Source: Marinomonas shanghaiensis
GTDB lineage: Bacteria; Pseudomonadota; Gammaproteobacteria; Pseudomonadales; Marinomonadaceae
Assembly: GCF_003259175.1 (NCBI RefSeq)
Contig: NZ_QGOK01000003.1
Coordinates: 62,001 to 126,000, forward strand
DNA: 64,000 nucleotides
Reading direction: 5' to 3'
Under the pieces are notes generated by a model. It made no database searches. It saw nothing but the letters and a program-made list of their open reading frames with translations, and was not told the origin of the DNA. A program made the position numbers and the translations under genes. The number at the start of each line of letters is the position of its first letter. Positions within the stretch are counted from its first letter, which is position 1. Below, one piece after another: positions 17,755 through 24,316 of this stretch.

Positions 17755-17770
17755 CTGTACAAATATACAG
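17755..17770 (-). promoter_or_regulatory. LexA (SOS) box upstream of intI
   Basis: CTGTACAAATATACAG fits the CTG-N10-CAG SOS consensus with its AT-rich centre. It lies 30–46 bp upstream of the intI start, as in other SOS-controlled integron integrases. Confidence 0.85.
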
Positions 17771-17942
17771 TTTATTTTAAGGATTGCCAGTTTTTGGCTT
17801 GTTTTGTGTAATAAATAATCATAATTTTGCCTGTTTGCACTGGCAGCAATCCAGAAATGCCTTTAGTATCAATGGATAAGAATATTGGCAGACGAAATAA
17901 CAGGCTGTGAATAAAGGGTATAACCCGCACGCTCGGATTTCC

Positions 17943-18057
17943 AACTAACCAGCCTGTGGGAAAGTTTAAAAAATACCGTAGTATCAGTTTTTTATAGGGA
18001 TTAATATGAAAATCAAAAGCAGTGCGGATACGCATGCGCACTATTAAAATGTTAGTT
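17943..18057 (+). other. attI recombination region and first cassette junction
   Basis: The first cassette begins at G^TTAGTT (18051–18057): its attC at the far end carries the exact complement AACTAAC. Another AACTAAC occurs in inverted order at 17943–17949, a spacing that could represent the outer integrase-binding box of attI. The ~370 bp between intI and the first cassette gene contain the LexA box and this region. I could not identify a convincing cassette promoter (Pc). Confidence 0.6.
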
Positions 18058-18094
18058 TTCTAATCAATACCGTCATTAATCGTCGAGGAAAGCA

Positions 18095-18334
18095 ATGGAA
18101 AGTATTATAGAATTTGTGAAATCAGACATCGGAGTCACCTTAGCTTGGGTATGTTCTGTAGGTAGTACATTATTTGCAGTGATTACATCAAAGAAAAATC
18201 GGCAGTTGAAAATTAAAATTGGTGAAATTAACAATAATTTAGCAACAGATAACAGTCAGGACAGTGTTACGCAAAATGGCCAAAAGAATGTATATACAAA
18301 GAACAATTCCGGCGGCATGAATATAGATATGTAA
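18095..18334 (+). CDS. Small membrane protein of the ABC-3C-like cassette (79 aa)
   Basis: The protein has one membrane segment at residues 13–32 (VTLAWVCSVGSTLFAVIT), a basic cytoplasmic flank (KKNRQLKIK) and a polar Asn/Gly/Ser-rich tail (TQNGQKNVYTKNNSGGMNID). GAGG lies upstream of the ATG and the stop is 11 bp before the next gene. I do not recognise a named family. Its place as first gene of a four-gene cassette suggests a membrane-associated partner, possibly an effector, of the ABC-three-component system. It is AT-rich like the rest of the cassette and unlike the flanking chromosome. Confidence 0.6.
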   Translation: MESIIEFVKSDIGVTLAWVCSVGSTLFAVITSKKNRQLKIKIGEINNNLATDNSQDSVTQNGQKNVYTKNNSGGMNIDM

Positions 18335-18345
18335 AGGAATGAATC

Positions 18346-18930
18346 TTGACAATAGAAAATGAAAAGACTGATGCACCCGTGAATAAAATAGTCAGGGTAG
18401 AACGTAATGCTGGTAATATCATTGTTGGGGATTCTCCCGAATATGAAATCAGCTCCGCCATAAATGAACTGTTAAAGTCATTAGCTAATAAACCATTTTC
18501 ATTTCAGAAAAAAAGACGTCGGCCATCTTCCGAGACGGTTGTAAAGATAGAACACAACAATCTTAAATCTAAAAGTCATATCATAAAGCAGTATCTAGAC
18601 CATTCTTCAAAGGTAGAAGAAGCGTATTCTGAAATTGACTCATTAATAGCATTTGGAAAAGATACAATACTTCAAAATTTGAACGACTTATATTATCTGG
18701 CATTGGACACAGTTGATATAGACTATCTAACTTGCGATGTGGACATAGAGAATGTTAGGGAAAATTCGGAGTTTATTTTGGATTTCATAATTCAAAAATT
18801 AAAAAATAGCGTATTTGAGTCCAAAAACACTCCTGATTACAAAGAGCATATTGAATTAGGAGTAAATGTCGTTGTAGCTCATGCTTTTATTGAATGCATA
18901 ATCATGGAGAACCCCACTTATGATTCCTAG
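18346..18930 (+). CDS. ABC-three-component (ABC-3C) C-terminal-domain protein
   Basis: A 194-residue protein. Its middle matches the pattern of ABC-3C C-terminal domains: VVKIEHNNLKSKSHIIKQYL, then VEEAYSEID and KDTILQNLNDLYYLAL (about residues 60–125). In these conflict systems this domain couples an effector to the ABC ATPase. The short N-terminus (RVERNAGNIIVGDSPEYEI) is not a known nuclease. The start is TTG, supported by AAGGA 6 nt upstream; no ATG gives the full domain. It overlaps the next gene by 11 bp. Assignment is from family memory, not a profile search. Confidence 0.65.
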   Translation: MTIENEKTDAPVNKIVRVERNAGNIIVGDSPEYEISSAINELLKSLANKPFSFQKKRRRPSSETVVKIEHNNLKSKSHIIKQYLDHSSKVEEAYSEIDSLIAFGKDTILQNLNDLYYLALDTVDIDYLTCDVDIENVRENSEFILDFIIQKLKNSVFESKNTPDYKEHIELGVNVVVAHAFIECIIMENPTYDS

Positions 18931-19144
18931 TAGTGGTTGTGATCCGGAGGTAAATGTCGTGAGCATCGGTGCAAAAATCTTAAAGAAAATAGCAGAAGAA
19001 AATTCATCATTAGATTTCATTCTGAGTGAATGCTCATCGGATCTTGGCGTTTCGATTGATCACATCATACTGTCATTAGATTGGCTTTTCTCAATTAAAG
19101 CAATTGACTTTAATGGCGTAGAGGTATTTATAAATGAAGCTTGA
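18920..19144 (+). CDS. ABC-three-component middle component (MC6-like)
   Basis: This is a 74-residue protein. The segment VNVVSIGAKILKKIAEE, followed by a helix pair and IILSLDWLFSIKAIDFNGVEVF, follows the middle-component pattern (SxLSxGAxIL...FxxALDxLYxLGAI...GxL) of ABC-3C systems, where a small winged-helix protein links the ATPase and effector. GGAG lies 12 nt before the ATG inside the previous gene. Its end overlaps the ATPase start by 11 bp, so all three are translationally coupled. Confidence 0.7.
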   Translation: MIPSSGCDPEVNVVSIGAKILKKIAEENSSLDFILSECSSDLGVSIDHIILSLDWLFSIKAIDFNGVEVFINEA

Positions 19145-20825
19145 TAGCCTTGAAATAAAGATAAACAATGAGGTCAAGAGGTTCGTGAAATTTGAGCTTG
19201 GCCTGAACCTAATTACAAATAAGCCCAACTCAGGTCGTACAGGTAATAGCGTAGGCAAATCTACCTTATCAAGAATTGTTGATTTTCTTATGCTGGGAAG
19301 CATAGAAAGTATTTACATTGATGAAGAGTTTAAAAAGCCAAATCAAGAAATTGAATCGCTTTTCAAAAACAATATTGTGACAGCATCGCTAAGTTTCTAT
19401 GACCACTCAAATAAAACAAATCAGATTTCACGTAATTTATGTATAGGTGGTGACTCAGAATTTAAATTCTGGATAAATGGTGAGATTGTTGAAGAAAGTA
19501 AATACGAAAGTTTTCTTCAAAATAAAATATTTAATATTTCAACCAGAAGACCATCTGTAAGAGCAGTTGCCCCTAAGTTTATTAGAAATGATAGCCACCG
19601 AATGTTAAGCACAACCAAGTTTCTTGATAAGCGACAAGGATCAAAAGATTATAGCGAGCTTTTTTTATATCTTTTTGGTTTTAGTAATACGTCTCTTCTT
19701 ACTGAAAAAAGAGATGCCACGAACTTAGTTAATAGGCGAAAACGGAATTCAACATCTATTAATGCCCTAGTGAAAGAACAAAAGCCAAAAAGTGAGATTA
19801 AAAAATATAAGGCTGATGCTAAAGAGTTAGAAAATAATCTTTTGACATTTGAATATTCATCAGAGTATTCGAACCCAATAGAGAGGCTTTCAGAACTACA
19901 GGTTAAAGAAGATAGATATACTGAAGAGCTCTTATCTATACAACGAAAAGTAGACAACATCAATCATACTATAGAACTCTTATCTAAAGACAAAGATGGT
20001 TATTTGATCAACGAGCTTAAAGCTATATATAGTTTCTCGGGTGTCGCAATTGACGGAGCCCTTCGAGAACTTGAAGACGTTATTTTGTTCCATAAAAATC
20101 TCGTTGAGAAAAAGAAGCGTTTTCTTACAATTGATCTACCTAAGTTGAATGAGGAGTCTGAAGGCCTTCAGGCTGAACTAAGTTCAATAAGGAAGAATAA
20201 GTTACAAGTTTTTTCTGATATGAGGTCGAAGGAAAGCTTAGATAATGTGACTAAAAATTTAAAACGACTTGGTGAGCTTAAAGTTGAGCTTGGAAAGTTA
20301 GAGGGCTTAATGGAACAGCAGACCAAAGCAAAATCAGATCAGACAGAAGCAGAGGAGCAGTTGCAAAAGATTCTTGAAGCTATTTCCAAAGAGATTGACA
20401 ATGTTTATGTGTTTGAGAATAAGTTCAATACACATTTAAGGTCTCTTACCAAAAGCCTTCATGATGAAGAGTACAGCATAGATTTAGAATTTAATAAGGA
20501 TAGTGGTGCTTGCTCTATAGAGCTCAATAACTCTGCAACAAACCCTGAAGGCGGGAAAAAGAAAGCTGAAGTTATCGCTTTTGATTTTGCATATATACAT
20601 GCTATTAATGAGTTAAAGCTCAAGCGACCAAATTTTATTTTTCATGACAGCATTGAGGATATTGACAAAAAACAGATCGAAGACATTTTCAAAGAAGCTA
20701 ACAAGCTTCCAGGTCAACAGATTTTATCAATGCTTTCAGATAAAATATCAGATGAAACTTATAATAAAGTATCAGGAAATATAATTTTGTCTCTTGATGA
20801 GGATGAAAAATTCTTTTGTGTTTAA
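19134..20825 (+). CDS. DUF2326 SMC/Rad50-like ABC ATPase of an ABC-3C system
   Basis: A 563-residue ATPase with Walker A GNSVGKST (37–44), a long coiled coil from about 190 to 430 (ELQVKEDRYTEELLSIQRKV and similar), and the C-terminal ATPase half with NPEGGKKKAEVIAFDFAY (signature-like) and a Walker-B-like FIFHDSIEDID (D505). DUF2326 proteins are the ATPase of ABC-three-component systems, thought to sense phage or plasmid DNA processing and trigger an effector. The gene is AT-rich with rare codons relative to the chromosome, indicating transfer. It ends 6 bp before its attC site. Confidence 0.85.
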   Translation: MKLDSLEIKINNEVKRFVKFELGLNLITNKPNSGRTGNSVGKSTLSRIVDFLMLGSIESIYIDEEFKKPNQEIESLFKNNIVTASLSFYDHSNKTNQISRNLCIGGDSEFKFWINGEIVEESKYESFLQNKIFNISTRRPSVRAVAPKFIRNDSHRMLSTTKFLDKRQGSKDYSELFLYLFGFSNTSLLTEKRDATNLVNRRKRNSTSINALVKEQKPKSEIKKYKADAKELENNLLTFEYSSEYSNPIERLSELQVKEDRYTEELLSIQRKVDNINHTIELLSKDKDGYLINELKAIYSFSGVAIDGALRELEDVILFHKNLVEKKKRFLTIDLPKLNEESEGLQAELSSIRKNKLQVFSDMRSKESLDNVTKNLKRLGELKVELGKLEGLMEQQTKAKSDQTEAEEQLQKILEAISKEIDNVYVFENKFNTHLRSLTKSLHDEEYSIDLEFNKDSGACSIELNNSATNPEGGKKKAEVIAFDFAYIHAINELKLKRPNFIFHDSIEDIDKKQIEDIFKEANKLPGQQILSMLSDKISDETYNKVSGNIILSLDEDEKFFCV

Positions 20826-20830
20826 ACGAA

Positions 20831-20936
20831 AACTAACAAGCGGCTTCAATCTGACCTCCGGCCACTGTCACCATTTGTGCATAAAACCCGCACAAATGGC
20901 GCCAGTAGCCTCCGGCAGTTGAGCCGGGCGTTATGC
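20831..20936 (+). other. attC site of cassette 1 (ABC-3C)
   Basis: The outer box AACTAAC pairs with the cassette start GTTAGTT, and the inner core GTTATGC marks the junction to cassette 2. The inner arms CGGCTTCAATCTG and CAGTTGAGCCG are imperfect complements. The tip is a perfect 10-bp hairpin, CCATTTGTGC/GCACAAATGG. Length is about 106 bp. Confidence 0.88.
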
Positions 20937-21000
20937 CGGATTTGACTCCTCGCGTTGATGTAATATGATGAAGCTTATGCTTTTCGATGGGATAAATGCT

Positions 21001-21258
21001 ATGCCAGTAATTAGCCGATTTTACGGTATCTTGATTGCTATGTATTTTAACGATCACAATCCACCGCATTTTCATGCAAAATATTCTGGATATGAAGCGC
21101 TATTTGCATTTGATGGAACCATACTGGAAGGGGAATTGCCCAAGCGAGCAACTATTTTTGTTCAGGAGTGGATAGGAATACACAAAATTGAGCTGGAAGA
21201 AAACTGGCGTCGAGCCAGAGCAGGGGAACCTCTGAATTACATAGCACCACTGGAGTAA
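21001..21258 (+). CDS. DUF4160 protein (possible toxin–antitoxin component)
   Basis: An 85-residue protein with the DUF4160 signature MPVISRFYGILIAMYFNDHN followed by PPHFHAKYSGYEALFAFDG and the tail EWIGIHKIELEENWRRARAGEPLNYIAPLE. The chosen ATG gives the canonical start; a longer frame from 20965 has no ribosome-binding site and begins almost at the cassette junction. DUF4160 genes are usually paired with DUF2442 genes, as here, and the pair is thought to be a toxin–antitoxin-like module. The biochemical activity is not known. Confidence 0.88.
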   Translation: MPVISRFYGILIAMYFNDHNPPHFHAKYSGYEALFAFDGTILEGELPKRATIFVQEWIGIHKIELEENWRRARAGEPLNYIAPLE

Positions 21259-21261
21259 ATT

Positions 21262-21531
21262 ATGTTGCATATTAAGTCTGCAAAATACGTGGCTGATTAC
21301 ACAATTTGGGTTGCATTTGATGATGGCACTTCTGGCGAAATCGATCTAAATGGCGAGCTCCACGGGCCGGTATTTGAACCGCTGAAGGAAATCGCTATTT
21401 TCCAGAAGGTATCGGTCGATCCTGAGCTTGAGACGGTTGTTTGGCCGAATGGAGCAGATCTGGCTCCAGAGTTTCTCAAAGGGCTGCATAACAAGCAAAG
21501 TCAGCAGGCGCGTGTCGCGCAGCTGCTTTGA
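21262..21531 (+). CDS. DUF2442 protein (partner of DUF4160)
   Basis: The 89-residue protein has the DUF2442 layout: a beta start (HIKSAKYVADYTIWVAFDDGTSGEIDL), then GPVFEPLKEIAIFQKVSVDPELETVVWPNGADLAPEFL, the family's most conserved stretch. It begins 3 bp after the DUF4160 stop. Its last 14 codons (HNKQSQQARVAQLL) are encoded by the attC site itself, so the true family domain ends before them. Confidence 0.9.
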   Translation: MLHIKSAKYVADYTIWVAFDDGTSGEIDLNGELHGPVFEPLKEIAIFQKVSVDPELETVVWPNGADLAPEFLKGLHNKQSQQARVAQLL

Positions 21532-21540
21532 GCGTTATGC
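21486..21540 (+). other. attC site of cassette 2, overlapping the DUF2442 gene
   Basis: GCATAAC and GTTATGC are exact complements. The inner arms AAGCAAAGTCAGC and GCTGCTTTGAGC are imperfect complements with a small extra base, and the tip is GCGCG/CGCGC. At 55 bp it is short and compact. Confidence 0.92.
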
Positions 21541-21558
21541 ATCTAGGTAGATGGAGCA

Positions 21559-22140
21559 ATGGAAGCGAGACCTAATAAATCCGAAGAGTTATTCCTCAGT
21601 CTTGGGTGCAACCGGTTTTACGACTTGTTCGATGAGATCATGATGGATGATTTCTGGGCCAAAGAGGATTGCTATAGGTTTGGCAAAGTGTCGAGCATCT
21701 TTGCAGTTTATGCCGAGCTTTTAGCTTATGAGCCATTCAAGCATGTACTTGAAGCCCTAAAGACACAGCGTCCTCCGATGGAATCTGAGATTGGAGGCCC
21801 ACTGTTTAAGTTCGTGCGTAATATACTCGCTCATTTTCCCGTATTTGAAACATGGGATGAGGTGTGGGTGAGTAAGGAGCTAGTTAATTGGCAGAGAGAA
21901 GGCCTGACGATTGACCGCTTCCTAAAGAAGCATGCAGGCCACGATGAAGTGAAGTATCGCTTCTGGGAAGCAGATAAAAAACGGATGACCTATATGAGTA
22001 TTCGTTTTCCCAAAAAATATGACGAAAACAAGATATATCTTAAGGATATGATCGAAGAAAAAGACGGAGTGAAATTTTCACTCATAATGATGCGCCAGAT
22101 ACTTAATACACAAGTAGAGTCAGTTGGTGAGAATGCATAA
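21559..22140 (+). CDS. Cassette protein of unknown function with a HEPN-like RN-x3-H motif (193 aa)
   Basis: I do not recognise a named family. The sequence is mostly helical. In the middle is FVRNILAHFPVFETWDEVW (about residues 88–106), where R-N-x3-H resembles the catalytic motif of HEPN ribonucleases, which occur widely in toxin–antitoxin and defence systems. Other features are LGCNRFYDLFDEI near the start and a Lys-rich C-terminal half. No separate antitoxin is encoded in the cassette. The ATG follows the cassette junction by about 25 bp with GATGGAG nearby. The HEPN idea is inference from one motif. Confidence 0.6.
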   Translation: MEARPNKSEELFLSLGCNRFYDLFDEIMMDDFWAKEDCYRFGKVSSIFAVYAELLAYEPFKHVLEALKTQRPPMESEIGGPLFKFVRNILAHFPVFETWDEVWVSKELVNWQREGLTIDRFLKKHAGHDEVKYRFWEADKKRMTYMSIRFPKKYDENKIYLKDMIEEKDGVKFSLIMMRQILNTQVESVGENA

Positions 22141-22194
22141 CAAACAAAGGCAGCGGACGCCAAAAAGCGGCGCTCGCTGCTTTGGGCGTTAGCC
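22135..22194 (+). other. attC site of cassette 3
   Basis: The outer box GCATAAC is complementary to the cassette start GTTATGC; the next junction core is GTTAGCC. The arms AACAAAGGCAGCG and CGCTGCTTTGGGC pair imperfectly around GCCAAAAAGCGGC. Length is 60 bp. The gene stop (TAA) lies inside the outer box. Confidence 0.92.
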
Positions 22195-22209
22195 ATACAG
22201 GAGGTTCTG

Positions 22210-22860
22210 GTGGCAAAACCAATAGTAATCGGAGATATTCAGTTTAGAACCAAAACGGCCGCTAAGGACGAGATCAGGCGCCGTATAGGTCAATATGAAG
22301 CCGGAGATATTCTGTCTGTTGCGGACCAGGTATTTTTCGAGGAACTATTCAAGCTTCATGACGAATACGCTGAAAAAGTCGGCGCAGGGATAAAGCATAT
22401 TCAGGTTGAAAGGGACTTTCATAGAAATAGGTGTTTGTATATCCACCGAACCGATGGAACGGAAATTGACATTAGCTGGGTCCATTGTGTTCAGCCTGCA
22501 TCCACTAAGACCGTTGTTTCCATCGCCTTCAGAAGGGCAGTAAAAGAGCGCGTAATGGCTTTCAAGTCAAACCAACTTTCAGAGGGTTGCCACTGCCCTG
22601 TTTTGAATATTCCTCTGGACTACGAAAATAGTCATGTTGCGTATACGGAGTATAGCTTTGAGTCGCTACTGGACGACTTTCTTAATCAAGCAGACGCCAC
22701 CTTCGAATCTATCGAACTTATAAACCCGAATCCAGATGACAGCGACCAGCGAGCCATTCTAAAAAATCCGGATCTAAAGGCTCAGTGGGACCGATTTCAT
22801 GAGTCGAACGCTAGACTGGCATTGATGAGTGCAGAAGCCAATTTGCGAAGACAAGGCTAA
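22210..22860 (+). CDS. DUF3223 (DCL-like) family protein
   Basis: A 216-residue protein starting with GTG; AGGAGG lies 6 nt upstream. The first ~100 residues follow the DUF3223/DCL pattern: IVIGDIQFRTKTAAKDEIRR, the LSVADQVFFEELFKLHDEY helix, then HIQVERDFHRNRCLYIHRTDGTEIDISWVHCV. The domain is named after a plant protein needed for organelle rRNA processing; in bacteria it is common in cassettes and mobile DNA and its role is unknown. The second half (residues 110–216) is not recognised. Confidence 0.82.
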   Translation: MAKPIVIGDIQFRTKTAAKDEIRRRIGQYEAGDILSVADQVFFEELFKLHDEYAEKVGAGIKHIQVERDFHRNRCLYIHRTDGTEIDISWVHCVQPASTKTVVSIAFRRAVKERVMAFKSNQLSEGCHCPVLNIPLDYENSHVAYTEYSFESLLDDFLNQADATFESIELINPNPDDSDQRAILKNPDLKAQWDRFHESNARLALMSAEANLRRQG

Positions 22861-22932
22861 CCAAGCCATTAAGTTCGCGCACTTCGTGCGCCGGACCTCG
22901 TTTCACTCGGCCGCTTATGGCCGGCGTTAGAC
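22855..22932 (+). other. attC site of cassette 4
   Basis: The outer box GGCTAAC complements the cassette start GTTAGCC, and the junction core to cassette 5 is GTTAGAC. Arms AAGCCATTAAG and CTTATGGCCGGC pair imperfectly, with an inner hairpin GCGCACTTCGTGCGC. Length is 78 bp. Confidence 0.9.
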
Positions 22933-22949
22933 ATTAAGAGGACCGAATT

Positions 22950-23747
22950 TTGAGACTCGAAGGAAAAGTGGCTTTAGTCACTGGGGCTGCTAAAGGGATT
23001 GGTGAGTCAATTGTTCGACATTTTGCTCAGGAAGGTGCCTTTGTTTATGTCACGGATATTGATCAGGACAATGGGCTGCAAGTAGCACTATCCATTGGTC
23101 AATCTGCCCAGTTTGCTTTGTTAGATGTTCGCGACGAAGGAGCGTGGCAGAAGCTTATTGGGGAAATAATCGATGTACATGGTCGGCTTGATATTGTCGT
23201 TAACAATGCTGGCATTACTGGCTTCGAAGAGGGCTTCGTCCCGCATGATCCAGAGAATGCAACCTTAGACGCTTGGCGCAAAGTACATGAGACAAACCTT
23301 GATGGGGTATTTTTAGGATGTAAGTATGCCATTAAAGCTATGCGTGCCACACAGAAAGGATCCATTATTAATATATCCTCACGCTCTGGCATCGTCGGTA
23401 TCCCAACGGCCGCGGCCTATGCTTCCAGTAAAGCGGCTGTGCGAAATCATACAAAAAGTGTCGCCTTGTACTGCGCACAGCAAGGCTTAAAAGTGCGGTG
23501 TAATTCCATTCACCCTGCTGCAATTCTGACGCCTATGTGGGAACCGATGCTGGGTGATGGGCCTGAACGTGAAGCGAATATGGCCGCATTTGTTCAAGAT
23601 ACACCGCTTAGGCGTTTTGGTTTACCTGAGGAAGTCGCTTGTGTAGCTGTCATGTTGGCTTCAGATGAATCTGGCTATTTGACAGGAACAGAGATAAATA
23701 TTGACGGCGGCATTCTTGCAGGTTCAGCCGGAACGCCTGCAAAATAA
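22950..23747 (+). CDS. Short-chain dehydrogenase/reductase in an integron cassette
   Basis: A 265-residue classical [11 protein letters not shown] cofactor loop (about residues 11–18), Asp at the end of strand 2 (VTDID, favouring NAD), NNAGIT, catalytic Ser in NISSRSG and the Tyr-Lys pair in YASSK. The C-terminal INIDGG is common in cyclohexanol- or glucose-dehydrogenase-like members, but the substrate cannot be given. The start is TTG with AGAGGA upstream, about 18 bp after the junction. Its own attC should begin GTCTAAC; I find no such box, so this cassette seems to have lost its mobility site. Confidence 0.9.
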   Translation: MRLEGKVALVTGAAKGIGESIVRHFAQEGAFVYVTDIDQDNGLQVALSIGQSAQFALLDVRDEGAWQKLIGEIIDVHGRLDIVVNNAGITGFEEGFVPHDPENATLDAWRKVHETNLDGVFLGCKYAIKAMRATQKGSIINISSRSGIVGIPTAAAYASSKAAVRNHTKSVALYCAQQGLKVRCNSIHPAAILTPMWEPMLGDGPEREANMAAFVQDTPLRRFGLPEEVACVAVMLASDESGYLTGTEINIDGGILAGSAGTPAK

Positions 23748-23810
23748 TATTTAACAACCTTGATCTCACTATTTACAGAGATAGATTTTATACAGGGGAG
23801 TAACGCATAA

Positions 23811-23939
23811 GATCCTAAGCGACAGGATTGTCGTTCGTTTTACGGTCTGTCTGCTATCGTCACCTACAGGGATGCTCGTATTCGTCTGATTTCAGTCAGG
23901 CGTTCCCGCAAGAAGGAGATTGAGCTTTATGAAAACTAA
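23811..23939 (+). pseudogene. BrnT toxin remnant (C-terminal ~42 residues)
   Basis: Reading the frame that ends at 23939 gives SFYGLSAIVTYRDARIRLIS then VRRSRKKEIELYEN, the end of BrnT toxins, where RIRLIS-x-RR and the ELYE tail are typical. An in-frame stop lies just upstream at 23808 and no start codon is available, so the N-terminal half is missing. The stop overlaps the start of the next antitoxin gene, keeping the normal brnT–brnA junction. Confidence 0.75.
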
Positions 23940-24150
23940 AGACTTCGATAAAAAATTTGAGGAAGGTCAGGAGGACATGGTTGATGACCTAGATCTTTCT
24001 TCTGCTCGCCGCGTAAATCAGGAACAGAAGCTGATAGTGGAACGGATGAAGATCTTGGAAGGTATTGCGAAGGGCGAGCAGGCCATCCGTGAAGGTCGAA
24101 CAATGGATATGTCGCAGGCCAAAGAGAAAATGAGTAAATGGCTCAAATAA
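23929..24150 (+). CDS. Chimeric antitoxin: BrnA N-terminus fused to a Phd/YefM-type C-terminus
   Basis: The first ~35 residues (KTKDFDKKFEEGQEDMVDDL then DLSSARRVNQEQK) are the start of a BrnA antitoxin. From VERMKILEGIAKGEQAIREG to the end it equals the C-terminal part of the Phd-like antitoxin encoded at 25937. The join falls where a 180-bp duplicated segment begins. The reading frame is open (73 residues). BrnA normally binds DNA through its C-terminal ribbon-helix-helix part, which is missing here, so the product has neither a full BrnA nor a full Phd domain. It may be an evolutionary accident. Confidence 0.75.
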   Translation: MKTKDFDKKFEEGQEDMVDDLDLSSARRVNQEQKLIVERMKILEGIAKGEQAIREGRTMDMSQAKEKMSKWLK

Positions 24151-24211
24151 TTTGGACTGAGCCAGCACTGAATAGTCTGAACGATATTGCTGAGTATATT
24201 GCCGTTAATAA
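24032..24211 (+). repeat. 180-bp duplicated segment of the Phd–RelE module, copy 1
   Basis: It covers the end of the antitoxin gene and the first ~24 codons of the toxin gene. It aligns without gaps to copy 2 with about nine substitutions by eye. Its left end is the chimera joint and its right end meets a diverged copy of the 70-bp repeat. Confidence 0.88.
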
Positions 24212-24251
24212 CACACGCATCTCAGAAATCCAGCATTTACGAGGTTTTTAA
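24138..24251 (+). pseudogene. Truncated RelE-family toxin (first ~24 of 103 residues)
   Basis: The ATG overlaps the chimeric antitoxin gene and the first residues (MAQIIWTEPALNSLNDIAEY then IAV) match the intact toxin at 26182 with one change. After 24 codons the frame runs into the repeat and stops after NNTRISEIQHLRGF. All catalytic and core strands are missing, so it cannot be active. Confidence 0.8.
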
Positions 24252-24262
24252 CACGTGTGTGC
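24212..24262 (+). repeat. 70-bp array repeat, diverged copy 1
   Basis: It keeps the CAGTATTTACAAGGTTTTTAAC-like core as CAGCATTTACGAGGTTTTT. The outer arms are ACACACG and CGTGTGT instead of GACACGC and GCGTGTC, so pairing is kept although both arms differ. Confidence 0.7.
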
Positions 24263-24316
24263 TTATCAAATCGATTTTTCAAAAAGCCGTTATCAATTGA
24301 AGTGCGTTAAGGAAAA

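Noticed and set aside
17772..18041. 89-residue minus-strand frame between intI and the first cassette
   Set aside because: It overlaps the attI region, has no ribosome-binding site and no recognisable domain.
17728..18050. A cassette promoter Pc in the attI region
   Set aside because: Several partial -35 and -10 matches exist but none with acceptable spacing; not reported as a feature.
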